This document shows positions 35,482 to 43,762 of a stretch of DNA of 64,000 bases, piece after piece. Position 1 is the first letter of the stretch. Every line of letters starts with the position of its first letter. Source of the stretch: Limnohabitans lacus. Its GTDB lineage: Bacteria; Pseudomonadota; Gammaproteobacteria; Burkholderiales; Burkholderiaceae_C. Under the pieces are notes generated by a model, which was not told where the DNA came from, did no database searches, and saw nothing but the letters and a program-made list of their open reading frames with translations. The stretch is taken from NCBI RefSeq assembly GCF_030053395.1, contig NZ_JASGBH010000005.1:165883-229882 (forward strand). The letters run 5' to 3'. The position numbers were made by a program, and so were the translations under genes.

Positions 35482-36006
35482 ATGACCACCACCATCCTGT
35501 CCCCTGCCGAACGTGCTTGGGCTGTGCTCGAGCAGCTGAGCGATCCGGAAATTCCGGTCGTCACCCTGCGCGAGCTGGGCATCCTGCGCGACGTTCGAGA
35601 GGTGGCTTCAGGCCTGGAAGTGGTCATCACCCCCACCTACAGCGGCTGCCCCGCCATGGGCCAGATCGAAGACGACGTGAAAGCCGCCTTGGCCACAGAG
35701 GGACTGCAAGCGACCGTGGTCACCCAGCTGGCCCCCGCCTGGACCACCGACTGGATGACCGATGCGGCCAAAGACAAGCTGCGTGCCTATGGCATTGCCC
35801 CGCCGCATGCTTGCGCCAGCGCGCCCTCTGGCTCGGCCAACGTGGTGCAGTTTGCATCGCGGGGCACGCAAGCTGCTGTGGTGAACTGCCCGCAATGCGG
35901 CTCGGCCAACACCACCGAAACCTCCCATTTCGGCTCCACCGCCTGCAAAGCCCTGTACAGGTGCCTCGATTGCATGGAACCGTTCGACTACTTCAAACCC
36001 TACTGA
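35482..36006 (+). CDS. paaD: Phenylacetate degradation protein PaaD (MIP18/DUF59 type)
   Basis: 174 aa. Needed for maturation of the epoxidase, probably cluster assembly. The DUF59 core is clear (DPEIPVVTLRELGILR, TPTYSGCPAMGQIE) followed by a zinc-ribbon-like C-terminus with CPQCGS and CLDCMEPF. It starts 4 bp after paaC. Confidence 0.95.
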   Translation: MTTTILSPAERAWAVLEQLSDPEIPVVTLRELGILRDVREVASGLEVVITPTYSGCPAMGQIEDDVKAALATEGLQATVVTQLAPAWTTDWMTDAAKDKLRAYGIAPPHACASAPSGSANVVQFASRGTQAAVVNCPQCGSANTTETSHFGSTACKALYRCLDCMEPFDYFKPY

Positions 36007-36027
36007 AGCTTCTTGAGAAAGCCCGCC

Positions 36028-37128
36028 ATGACCGCCTTGCGTTTTCATGACCTGACCGTCGCCCGCATCACGCCCGAAGCCGCAGGTGCCGTGGCCATCA
36101 CCCTGGCCGTGCCTGCCGATCTGCGCTCAGCCTTTGACTTTGCGCCCGGCCAGTTCCTCACATTGCGCGCCAGCATTGGTGGCGCTGACGTGCGCCGCAG
36201 TTACTCCATCAGCTCGGCCCGCAGCCAGCTGCAGCGTGGCGAACTCGAACTGGGCATTCGCCCGGTCGAAGGTGGCGTGTTCTCTAACTGGGCCGCAAGC
36301 CAACTCCAAGCTGGCGACACACTGCGCGTGATGCCGCCCGATGGCCGCTTCACCGTGCAAAAGCAACGCGCCATCCACCGCGTGGGCTTTGCCGCAGGTT
36401 CGGGCATCACGCCGATTTTGTCGATCCTCGCGACCACACTCGAAGAACAACCCGAGTCCAAATTCACACTGGTCTACGGCAACCGCCGCATGGACAGCGT
36501 GATGTTCAACGAAGCGCTGCAAGATTTGAAGGACCGTTACCCTTCGCGCCTGACGCTGATCCACATCCTCTCGCGCCAATCGCAAGAGGTTCCCTTGCTC
36601 GAAGGCCGCATCGACGCGGCCAAAGTGCAAGCTATCATCGACGCCTTCTTGCCCGTGGGCAGCATGGACGAAGTCTTCATCTGCGGCCCAGAAGCCATGA
36701 TCGAAGAGACCGAGAAAACCTTGCTGACGGCTGGCGTGAAAGCCGACCGCATCCGCACCGAGCGCTTCACCTCGCCCACGCTGGAAGCCTTGAGCCCTGA
36801 ACAACGCAGCCAAGTCGTGCTGGGCCACAAAGGCACACGCGACGGTGGCGAAGTGCAACTCACCGTGGTGCTGGATGGCAAGCCCTACGACATGCCGATG
36901 AACAAAAACGAGAAGATCCTCGACATTGCATTGGCCCTGGGTCTGGACCTGCCCTACTCGTGCAAGGGCGGCGTGTGCTGCACCTGCCGCTGCAAGGTGA
37001 TGGAAGGCTCCACCGAGATGGACAAAAACTTCACCCTGGAAAAACCCGAGGTTGATCAAGGCTTCGTGCTGTCCTGCCAAGCCCGCCCCACCAGCGACCG
37101 CGTGGTGGTGAGCTTCGACGAACGCTGA
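36028..37128 (+). CDS. paaE: Phenylacetyl-CoA epoxidase reductase subunit PaaE
   Basis: 366 aa. NADPH-dependent reductase feeding electrons to PaaA. An FAD domain (RRSYSISSA), an NAD(P) domain (GFAAGSGITPILSI, FICGPEAMI) and a C-terminal plant-type [2Fe-2S] ferredoxin domain (CKGGVCCTCRC plus a later Cys in LSCQA). It ends the operon; the ligase, isomerase and hydrolase genes of the pathway are not adjacent. Confidence 0.96.
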   Translation: MTALRFHDLTVARITPEAAGAVAITLAVPADLRSAFDFAPGQFLTLRASIGGADVRRSYSISSARSQLQRGELELGIRPVEGGVFSNWAASQLQAGDTLRVMPPDGRFTVQKQRAIHRVGFAAGSGITPILSILATTLEEQPESKFTLVYGNRRMDSVMFNEALQDLKDRYPSRLTLIHILSRQSQEVPLLEGRIDAAKVQAIIDAFLPVGSMDEVFICGPEAMIEETEKTLLTAGVKADRIRTERFTSPTLEALSPEQRSQVVLGHKGTRDGGEVQLTVVLDGKPYDMPMNKNEKILDIALALGLDLPYSCKGGVCCTCRCKVMEGSTEMDKNFTLEKPEVDQGFVLSCQARPTSDRVVVSFDER

Positions 37129-37157
37129 CCCAAGCAGCGAGGCCCGTTCTGGGCCCA

Positions 37158-37226
37158 ATCGCCAGCAAGGCTGGCTCCTACGAATACCTCAAGCGTGGCC
37201 CTGTAGGAGCTTGCCCTGCAAGCGAT
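37158..37226 (+). repeat. REP-like repeat, family 1, copy A
   Basis: ATCGCCAGCAAGGCTGGCTC ... CTGTAGGAGCTTGCCCTGCA: two small hairpins (CCAGC/GCTGG and GCTTGC/GCAAGC) whose CTCCTAC and GTAGGAG segments can pair. It lies between convergent paaE and ompW and its last base is the first base of the ompW stop triplet. Copies B (40.15 kb) and C (41.9 kb) are related. Confidence 0.85.
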
Positions 37227-37816
37227 CAGAAGCGGTAGCCGATGCCTGCGCCGACCAAGACGGGGTCAAGTTTCAGGGTGCCCGCATTGACGCCAGCGGC
37301 ATACACACGGGTCTTGATGTAGACCTTCTTCACGTCGAAGTTGAGGGACCAATTCTTGTCCAGCGGAATGTCCACACCGGCTTGCAGCGCGCCACCCCAG
37401 CTGTCTTTGTCCAAAGTCGCGGCACCGCCCAGCAGGTTGACTTTGCTGATGTCGGTGTAGTTGATGCCCGCGCCCACATAGGGCTTGTAACCAGTCAAAC
37501 CCGTGAAGTGGTACTGCATCAGCAAGGTGGGCGGCAGGTGTTTGAAAGTCCCAATCGATGTGCCGTTGCTGGAGACCGTCTGCTTTTGCGGCACCGTCAA
37601 AATCAATTCCGCCGCGACGTTGGGCGAGAAGAAGTAACTCACATCCACTTCAGGGATGGTTTTGTTGTTGACCGACAGGCCCAGGCCCGTGCTGTCATGG
37701 TTGGACATGTCCAAGTGCACGGCGCGCGCGCGCACCATCCAAGGGGTTTCTTGCGCCTGAACAGCGCCCATGCCACAAGCGGCCAATGCAGCGATCACGA
37801 TCCATTGTTTTTTCAT
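37226..37816 (-). CDS. OmpW-family outer-membrane protein
   Basis: 196 aa. Small eight-stranded beta-barrel with a hydrophobic lateral channel. ATG 37816 (MKKQWIVIAALAACGMGAVQA signal) is preceded by AAGGAAAG. Mature repeats end in the OmpW-type VGAGIGYRF with terminal Phe. Its neighbour is the phenylacetate operon, which is suggestive since OmpW proteins are linked to hydrophobic compound uptake, but no shared regulation is visible. Confidence 0.93.
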   Translation of the reverse strand: MKKQWIVIAALAACGMGAVQAQETPWMVRARAVHLDMSNHDSTGLGLSVNNKTIPEVDVSYFFSPNVAAELILTVPQKQTVSSNGTSIGTFKHLPPTLLMQYHFTGLTGYKPYVGAGINYTDISKVNLLGGAATLDKDSWGGALQAGVDIPLDKNWSLNFDVKKVYIKTRVYAAGVNAGTLKLDPVLVGAGIGYRF

Positions 37817-37955
37817 ATTTCTTTCCTTTAAGAGCGAAGCTTTTCGCCTCAAAGTCATTGGACGCCCATGCGCAAGCGCCATGCTTGCGTTGCGTCAAAC
37901 CGGCCGTGCCACTGTGTGCCGATCAGCGCTGTTTTTGCGTCAGATCAAAAACCGA

Positions 37956-38411
37956 TCATGAGGGCAAAGGCGTGTGTGCTGCCTCACCGACATACAGCTT
38001 CACACGTGCTTTGCCTGCGCGGCGCATGCCCAGGATTTCAGCCGCTGCTTCGCTCAGATCGATGATGATTTTGCCGCCCTTGGGCACGCGATCGTTGATG
38101 CGCACCCACACCTCGCGGCCATTGCTCAGATTGACCACGCGCACGCGCGTGCCCAATGGCAATGTCCGGTGTGCCGCCGTCAAGGCTTGAGGATCGAAGC
38201 GTTCTCCGCTGGCCGTGCGCCGTCCATGCCAATGGTGGCCACCATACCAAGTGGCCCAGCCTTGAGCCAGGGGTTGGTTTGATGCCGAAGGCGCCGCCCC
38301 GTCTGCCGAAGGCGGAGAGACGCGCTGCGCATCGGAGGCGTGGGCATGGCGTGAAGGCGCAGCAAGGCCTGCACCGCAACACACCGCCAAGCACAACGTC
38401 AGCGCTTTCAA
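37956..38411 (-). CDS. RlpA-like double-psi beta-barrel (septal ring) protein
   Basis: 151 aa. Signal peptide (about 1-25, ending RHAHA) followed by a linker and the RlpA domain (GWATWYGGHHWHGRRTASGERFD, LPLGTRVRVVNLSNGREVWVRINDR, IIDLSEAAAEILGM). It has no SPOR domain, so it is the short family form. The start is probably TTG at 38411 sharing bases with the metF stop (TTGA overlap); no ATG fits. Catalytic activity as a transglycosylase is known only for some members. Confidence 0.82.
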   Translation of the reverse strand: MKALTLCLAVCCGAGLAAPSRHAHASDAQRVSPPSADGAAPSASNQPLAQGWATWYGGHHWHGRRTASGERFDPQALTAAHRTLPLGTRVRVVNLSNGREVWVRINDRVPKGGKIIIDLSEAAAEILGMRRAGKARVKLYVGEAAHTPLPS

Positions 38412-39247
38412 CGGCTTTGCAGACCCGCCAAAATGGCCATCGTGGCAGCACTCTGGTTCATGGTGTAGAAGTGGATCGCAGGCACACCGGCGCGGATGAG
38501 CTGCTCGCACAAATCGGTCACCACCTCCAAACCAAAGGCCTTGATCGACTCGATGTCGTCGCCATAGCCTTGCAAGCGCAAGCGGATCCAGCGCGGGATT
38601 TCGGCACCGCACGCATCTGAAAAGCGCAGCAACTGCGACGAGCTGGTGATCGGCATGATGCCCGGCACCACGGGCACATCCACGCCCAGCTTGTGCGCAT
38701 CGTCCACAAAGCGGAAGTAGGCGTCAGCGTTGTAAAAGTATTGGGTGATGGCCGAGTTGGCACCGGCCTTGACCTTGGTGGCAAAGGCCTGCAAGTCGGA
38801 CTCGGGGGACTTGGCTTGTGGATGGATCTCAGGGTAGGCCGCCACCTCGATGTGAAAGTCGTCGCCCGTTTCTGCACGGATGAAGCTCACCAGATCGCTG
38901 GCGTAGTGGAACTCGCCGCCCGCGCCGTAGCCACTGGGCAAGTCGCCACGCAAAGCCACCAAGCGCTTGACGCCCATGGCTTTGAGGGTGGACAGCTCTT
39001 GCCGCACCGAAGCCTTGGTCGCGCCGATGCACGAGAAGTGCGAGGCGGCCGCCACGCCCTCGTTTTGGATCGCGCCCACGGTGGCAAAAGTGCCTTCTTG
39101 GGTAGAGCCGCCTGCGCCATAAGTGACCGAGCAGAACTCGGGCTTCAAGGCATACAGTTGCTGGCGCACCAAGCGCAGTTTCTCAGCGCCTTCGGGCGTC
39201 TTGGGTGGGAAAAACTCCAGACTGATGGGCAAATTCAAAGCACGCAT
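38408..39247 (-). CDS. metF: 5,10-methylenetetrahydrofolate reductase
   Basis: 279 aa. FAD enzyme producing 5-methyl-THF for methionine synthesis. ISLEFFPPKTPEG, VTYGAGGST and VALRGDLP match the family. ATG 39247 follows GGAGA. It is 15 bp after tlyA in the ahcY-tlyA-metF-rlpA run and supplies the methyl group for remethylating the homocysteine that AhcY makes. Confidence 0.96.
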   Translation of the reverse strand: MRALNLPISLEFFPPKTPEGAEKLRLVRQQLYALKPEFCSVTYGAGGSTQEGTFATVGAIQNEGVAAASHFSCIGATKASVRQELSTLKAMGVKRLVALRGDLPSGYGAGGEFHYASDLVSFIRAETGDDFHIEVAAYPEIHPQAKSPESDLQAFATKVKAGANSAITQYFYNADAYFRFVDDAHKLGVDVPVVPGIMPITSSSQLLRFSDACGAEIPRWIRLRLQGYGDDIESIKAFGLEVVTDLCEQLIRAGVPAIHFYTMNQSAATMAILAGLQSR

Positions 39248-39262
39248 CACATCTCCTTCCAT

Positions 39263-40111
39263 TCAATAGTCATTCGCCTTGGCATAGGCCCTGGCTGCCA
39301 AATCGGCTTCATGCGCCGCCCGCGCTTTTTCGCGGGCAGGCAGCACCGCTGCCGGGTCAGGCCAGCAGGCCTGCACAAAAAATTCACGGTTGCCATCGCC
39401 GCCTTCAATGGGGCTGTCGATCCAGGCCGTCACCTTCATCCCCAGATCGGTCAACGCCGTGCGCAAACGATCCTCGATGAAGGGGTAAAGGCTTTCGTCT
39501 TTGACGATGCCGCCCTTGCCCACCTGGCCCGGTTGCAACTCGAACTGGGGTTTGACCAGCATCAGCAACTGGCCGGTGGGCTTGAGCAAATGCACCACAC
39601 CCGGCAGCACCAGCGTGAGCGAGATGAAGGAGACATCGCCCACCATCAGGTCAAAGCCTTCGAGTGCCTCCGGAATGCGCTCGTCACCGGGCTCCAGCTC
39701 GCGGGCGTTGACGCCTTCGATACAAATTACCCGCTCGTCTTCGCGGATGCTGTCGTGCACCTGCGCGTGGCCCACATCGATGCCCACCACCTGCGCCGCG
39801 CCGTGCTTGAGCAAACAGTCGGTGAAGCCTCCGGTGCTTTGCCCCACGTCTAAGCAGCGCAAGCCTTGCGCCGAGACGCCCGTAGCGCGCAAAGCGCCTT
39901 CAAGCTTCAGGCCGCCGCGCGACACATAGCGCGACTCGGCGTCGTCGAGCAGCTGCAAGGCCGCGCTTTCGGGCACGTCGTCACGGTTCTTGCCGACCTG
40001 GCGCCACTCCCCGTTGGACTGCTGCCACTGAACGCCGGCGGCAATCAGTCGCTGAGCCTGTGAGCGAGACACGGCCAAGCCACGCTCGACGAGAAGTTGA
40101 TCAATGCGCAT
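39263..40111 (-). CDS. tlyA: TlyA-family rRNA (cytidine-2'-O)-methyltransferase
   Basis: 282 aa. N-terminal S4 RNA-binding domain (MRIDQLLVERGLAVSRSQAQRLIAAG) and an FtsJ-type SAM domain (CLDVGQSTGGFTDCLLKHGA, LMVGDVSFISLTLVLP). Methylates ribosomal RNA; haemolysin naming is historical. It lies between ahcY and metF with a 110-bp gap after ahcY that contains a REP copy. Confidence 0.92.
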   Translation of the reverse strand: MRIDQLLVERGLAVSRSQAQRLIAAGVQWQQSNGEWRQVGKNRDDVPESAALQLLDDAESRYVSRGGLKLEGALRATGVSAQGLRCLDVGQSTGGFTDCLLKHGAAQVVGIDVGHAQVHDSIREDERVICIEGVNARELEPGDERIPEALEGFDLMVGDVSFISLTLVLPGVVHLLKPTGQLLMLVKPQFELQPGQVGKGGIVKDESLYPFIEDRLRTALTDLGMKVTAWIDSPIEGGDGNREFFVQACWPDPAAVLPAREKARAAHEADLAARAYAKANDY

Positions 40112-40150
40112 GCGGTGGAGTCAGTCCAATGAGGTGTCTTGCAAGAAACT

Positions 40151-40211
40151 ATCGCCAGCAGGGCTGGCTCCTACGAACTCAAGCACTGTAGGAGCTTGCC
40201 CTGCAAGCGAT
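40151..40211 (+). repeat. REP-like repeat, family 1, copy B
   Basis: ATCGCCAGCAGGGCTGGCTC ... TGTAGGAGCTTGCCCTGCAA, same order and orientation as copy A with a shorter middle. It sits in the ahcY-tlyA gap and could attenuate or stabilise the operon transcript. Confidence 0.85.
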
Positions 40212-40220
40212 AAGAGCCGA

Positions 40221-41654
40221 TCAATAGCGGTAGCTGTTGGCCTTGTAAGGACCATTCTTGGACACACCGATGTAAGCGGCTTGCTCGTCGGAAAGTTCGG
40301 TCAACATCGCGCCGACTTTCTTCAGGTGCAAACGGGCCACCTTCTCATCGAGGTGCTTGGGCAGCACATAGACCTTGCCGGACTCGTACTGGTCTTGCTT
40401 GGTGAACAGCTCGATCTGGGCGATGGTCTGGTTGGCAAACGAAGACGACATCACAAAGCTGGGGTGGCCAGTGGCGCAGCCCAGGTTCACCAAACGGCCT
40501 TTGGCCAGCAGGGTGATCTTCTTGCCATCGGGGAAGATGACGTGGTCAACCTGCGGCTTGATCTCGTCCCACTGCAGTTTTTCCAGCGAAGCCACGTCGA
40601 TCTCGTTGTCGAAGTGACCGATATTGCAAACGATGGCTTCGTCTTTCATGGCAGCCATGTGTTCGTATCGGATCACGTTCTTGTTGCCGGTGGCCGACAC
40701 GAAGATGTCGCACTTGTCAGCAGCGTATTCCATGGTCACGACCTTGAAGCCTTCCATGGCGGCTTGCAGGGCGTTGATCGGGTCGATCTCGGTCACCCAG
40801 ACTTGGGCGCTCAGGGCGCGCAGCGCTTGGGCCGAGCCCTTGCCCACGTCACCGTAACCGGCGACCACGGCCACTTTGCCGGCGATCATCACGTCGGTGG
40901 CGCGCTTGATAGAGTCCACCAAAGATTCGCGGCAGCCATACAGGTTGTCGAACTTGCTCTTGGTCACCGAGTCGTTCACGTTGATGGCTCGGAACATCAG
41001 GCTGCCTTTGGCAGCCATTTCGTTCAGGCGCAACACGCCGGTGGTGGTCTCTTCGGTCACGCCGATGATCTGGGCGCCCTTGCGGCTGTACCAAGTCGGG
41101 TCCACAGCCAACTTGGCCTTGATGGCGTTGAAGAGGCAGGTCTCTTCTTCGCTCGTGGGGTTGGCGATCAGGCTGGCGTCGGTTTCAGCGCGCTTGCCCA
41201 GGTGCATCAGCAAGGTGGCGTCGCCGCCGTCGTCCAGAATCATGTTGGGGCCTTCGCCGGGTGTGCCTGCGGCGCCAAAGTCAAAAATGCGGTGGGTGTA
41301 GTCCCAGTAGTCAGCCAGGGTTTCGCCCTTGATGGCGAACACCGGTGTGCCCTTGGCGGCAATCGCAGCCGCGGCGTGGTCTTGGGTTGAGAAGATGTTG
41401 CATGAAGCCCAGCGCACGTCAGCGCCCAAGGCTTGCAAGGTCTCGATCAGCACGGCCGTCTGGATGGTCATGTGCAGCGAGCCGGTGATGCGGGCGCCCT
41501 TCAAAGGCTGGGCCTTGTTGAACTCTTCGCGGATGGCCATGAGGCCGGGCATTTCGGTCTCGGCGATTTTGATCTCTTTGCGGCCCCAATCGGCCAGGCC
41601 GATGTCGGCGATCACGCAGTCTGCGTTGACGGTGGAAGGCATACGTGCATTCAT
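40221..41654 (-). CDS. ahcY: Adenosylhomocysteinase
   Basis: 477 aa. NAD-dependent hydrolysis of S-adenosylhomocysteine to homocysteine and adenosine. [31 protein letters not shown], the NAD motif [10 protein letters not shown] and C-terminal [11 protein letters not shown] are diagnostic. ATG 41654 ([10 protein letters not shown]) is chosen over a 17-codon extension. Expression is controlled by the riboswitch about 87 nt upstream, which senses the enzyme's substrate. Confidence 0.98.
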   Translation of the reverse strand: MNARMPSTVNADCVIADIGLADWGRKEIKIAETEMPGLMAIREEFNKAQPLKGARITGSLHMTIQTAVLIETLQALGADVRWASCNIFSTQDHAAAAIAAKGTPVFAIKGETLADYWDYTHRIFDFGAAGTPGEGPNMILDDGGDATLLMHLGKRAETDASLIANPTSEEETCLFNAIKAKLAVDPTWYSRKGAQIIGVTEETTTGVLRLNEMAAKGSLMFRAINVNDSVTKSKFDNLYGCRESLVDSIKRATDVMIAGKVAVVAGYGDVGKGSAQALRALSAQVWVTEIDPINALQAAMEGFKVVTMEYAADKCDIFVSATGNKNVIRYEHMAAMKDEAIVCNIGHFDNEIDVASLEKLQWDEIKPQVDHVIFPDGKKITLLAKGRLVNLGCATGHPSFVMSSSFANQTIAQIELFTKQDQYESGKVYVLPKHLDEKVARLHLKKVGAMLTELSDEQAAYIGVSKNGPYKANSYRY

Positions 41655-41740
41655 GAGAAAAGCTCCAAAGCAATGTGAATAAGCCACACGCGTGGATGAA
41701 AGCACTGGATGGAAGGTGCAGGCTCACCGCACGTCGAGTG

Positions 41741-41829
41741 GATGAGCGTCGTTGCTGTTTGAAGGTTCCGAGCCTCACGCCTGCTGCCAGCCTTGGGAAC
41801 TGGTGGGCGCTGCAACGCTCCTCGGAATG
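41741..41829 (-). promoter_or_regulatory. S-adenosylhomocysteine (SAH) riboswitch
   Basis: On the minus strand the conserved SAH elements occur in order: CCGAGGAGCGTTGC, a variable hairpin (GCGCC ... AGGCGT), GTGAGGCTCGGAAC, then GCAACGACGCTCAT. P1 pairs GAGCGTTGC with GCAACGACGCTC, and CCGAG pairs with CTCGG as the pseudoknot. The element precedes ahcY, the usual target, where SAH binding turns expression on. This is a by-eye match and covariance scoring was not done. Confidence 0.93.
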
Positions 41830-41884
41830 GGTGTGATTCTAACCCATCCGATTTTTCGCCTGCGACAGGGGTGATCAGCGTTTG

Positions 41885-41965
41885 ATCGCTTGCAGGGCAA
41901 GCTCCCACGGGGGAACGGACACGCTGAGGCTGTTGGAGTTGCAGGCGCCAGCCCTGCTGGCGGTG
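41885..41965 (-). repeat. REP-like repeat, family 1, copy C (reverse, diverged)
   Basis: ATCGCTTGCAGGGCAAGCTC at one end and GCGCCAGCCCTGCTGGCGG at the other: the two hairpins of copies A and B in reverse orientation with an altered middle. It lies between the ahcY riboswitch and prfC. Confidence 0.75.
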
Positions 41966-41983
41966 GTGCGGGTGCGGGGCCGG

Positions 41984-41989
41984 TAAAAT
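41984..41989 (+). promoter_or_regulatory. Candidate -10 (TAAAAT) for prfC
   Basis: TAAAAT 70 bp before the prfC GTG predicts a leader of about 65 nt. The whole 41655-42059 gap contains, in order, the ahcY leader and riboswitch, REP copy C and this element; nothing else was seen. Confidence 0.5.
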
Positions 41990-42059
41990 CCTCCCATCGC
42001 GGCCACGCTTGGCCGCCCGCTTGGCGCGTCTGCGCCGCACTCCCGATCAGGACCCCTTT

Positions 42060-43688
42060 GTGACTTACGCCAACGAGACCCGGCGCCGCCGGACCTTTGC
42101 CATCATTTCTCACCCCGACGCGGGTAAAACCACCCTGACGGAAAAGCTGCTCTTGTTCTCGGGCGCGATCCAAATTGCTGGGTCTGTGAAAGCCCGCAAG
42201 GCCTCACGCCACGCCACCAGCGATTGGATGGAAATCGAAAAGCAGCGTGGCATCTCGGTGGCCTCATCCGTGATGCAGATGCTCTACCGCGAGCACGTCA
42301 TCAACCTGCTCGACACGCCTGGCCACAAAGACTTCTCGGAAGACACTTACCGCGTGCTCACCGCCGTGGACTCGGCACTCATGGTGATCGATGCGGCCAA
42401 CGGTGTGGAAGCGCAAACTCGGCGACTGATTGAGGTGTGCCGGCAACGCGACACGCCCATCATCACGTTTGTGAACAAGATGGACCGCGAAGTGCGCGAC
42501 CCGCTCGATATTCTTGATGAGGTTGAGCGCGAGCTGGGCATGCCTTGTGTGCCCATGACCTGGCCTGTGGGCCAGGGCAAATCTTTTGGCGGCATCGTCA
42601 ACCTGCGCACCCAGGCCATGACGGTGTTCGACTCCGGCTCTGAGCGCCTGCCACAAGACTTTGAAACCATCCCGCTCACCGAGCAAGCCCAACTGGCCGA
42701 ACGCTTTGGCTCCGAATGGACAGCCGCCATGGACAGCATGGAATTGGCCACGGGCGCCTCCCCCACGTTTGACGAAGCAGCATTTTTGGCGGGCAAACAA
42801 ACGCCCGTGTTCTTTGGCTCCGGCGTCAACAACTTCGGTGTGATGGAAGTGCTGGACGCCTTGGTCGATCTGGCCCCTGCACCCAAGCCCCGCACCAGCA
42901 ACCTGATCGTCAACAAGCAACCCGTGGTCAAAGAAATCCAGCCCGAAGACAGCGCGTTCTCGGGTGTGGTGTTCAAGGTGCAAGCCAATATGGACGCCAA
43001 CCACCGCGACCGCATCGCCTTTGTGCGCATGGCGTCGGGCAAATACACACCCGGCATGAAGCTCAAAGTGCAGCGCACCGCCAAGGAACTGCGCCCTACC
43101 AGCGTGGTGACTTTCCTGTCGCAACGCCGTGAAGCGGTGGACGAAGCCTATGCAGGCGACATCATTGGCTTCACCACCCATGGCGGCGTGCAGCTGGGCG
43201 ACACCATCACCGATGGCGCCAACCTGCAATTCACAGGCCTGCCCTTCTTTGCGCCCGAACTCTTCATGACCGTGATCCTGAAGAACCCGCTGCGCACGAA
43301 GCAACTGCAAACCGGTCTCGACCAATTGGGCGAAGAAGGCGCGATCCAGGTTTTCAAACCCGAGATCGGTGGCCCCATGCTGCTGGGCGCGGTCGGTCAG
43401 CTGCAGTTTGAAGTGGTGCAGCACCGTCTCAAAGCCGAATACGACTGCGACGTTCGCTTGGAGGGCTGCCAGTACACCGGCGCCCGCTGGATCACCGCCG
43501 ATACCCCGGCCGAGTTGCGCGAGTTCACCAACGCCTACCCGCAGCGCATGTCGCTCGACGCGGCAGGCACACTGGCGTACTTGTGCACCAGCCCTTACGA
43601 CGTGCGCCTGGCGCAAGAGCGCTTTCCTAAAATCCACTTTCACCCATTGCGAGAGCATGCCGGGTTGACCCTTGGGTCGGCCAACTGA
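42060..43688 (+). CDS. prfC: Peptide chain release factor RF3
   Basis: 542 aa. GTPase recycling RF1/RF2 after termination. G1 SHPDAGKTTLTEKLL, switch region RGISVASSV, G3 DTPGHKDFSEDTYR, G4 NKMDRE. The start is a GTG at 42060 with AGGA 7 nt upstream; there is no usable ATG in front, and a longer frame begins in unrelated sequence. Confidence 0.96.
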   Translation: MTYANETRRRRTFAIISHPDAGKTTLTEKLLLFSGAIQIAGSVKARKASRHATSDWMEIEKQRGISVASSVMQMLYREHVINLLDTPGHKDFSEDTYRVLTAVDSALMVIDAANGVEAQTRRLIEVCRQRDTPIITFVNKMDREVRDPLDILDEVERELGMPCVPMTWPVGQGKSFGGIVNLRTQAMTVFDSGSERLPQDFETIPLTEQAQLAERFGSEWTAAMDSMELATGASPTFDEAAFLAGKQTPVFFGSGVNNFGVMEVLDALVDLAPAPKPRTSNLIVNKQPVVKEIQPEDSAFSGVVFKVQANMDANHRDRIAFVRMASGKYTPGMKLKVQRTAKELRPTSVVTFLSQRREAVDEAYAGDIIGFTTHGGVQLGDTITDGANLQFTGLPFFAPELFMTVILKNPLRTKQLQTGLDQLGEEGAIQVFKPEIGGPMLLGAVGQLQFEVVQHRLKAEYDCDVRLEGCQYTGARWITADTPAELREFTNAYPQRMSLDAAGTLAYLCTSPYDVRLAQERFPKIHFHPLREHAGLTLGSAN

Positions 43689-43762
43689 CGGTCGCTTTCC
43701 TTTTTGGAGGACACCCCCCAGGCGGCCCAAGGCATTGGGGAAAGCCTGTGCACAATGAGGGC

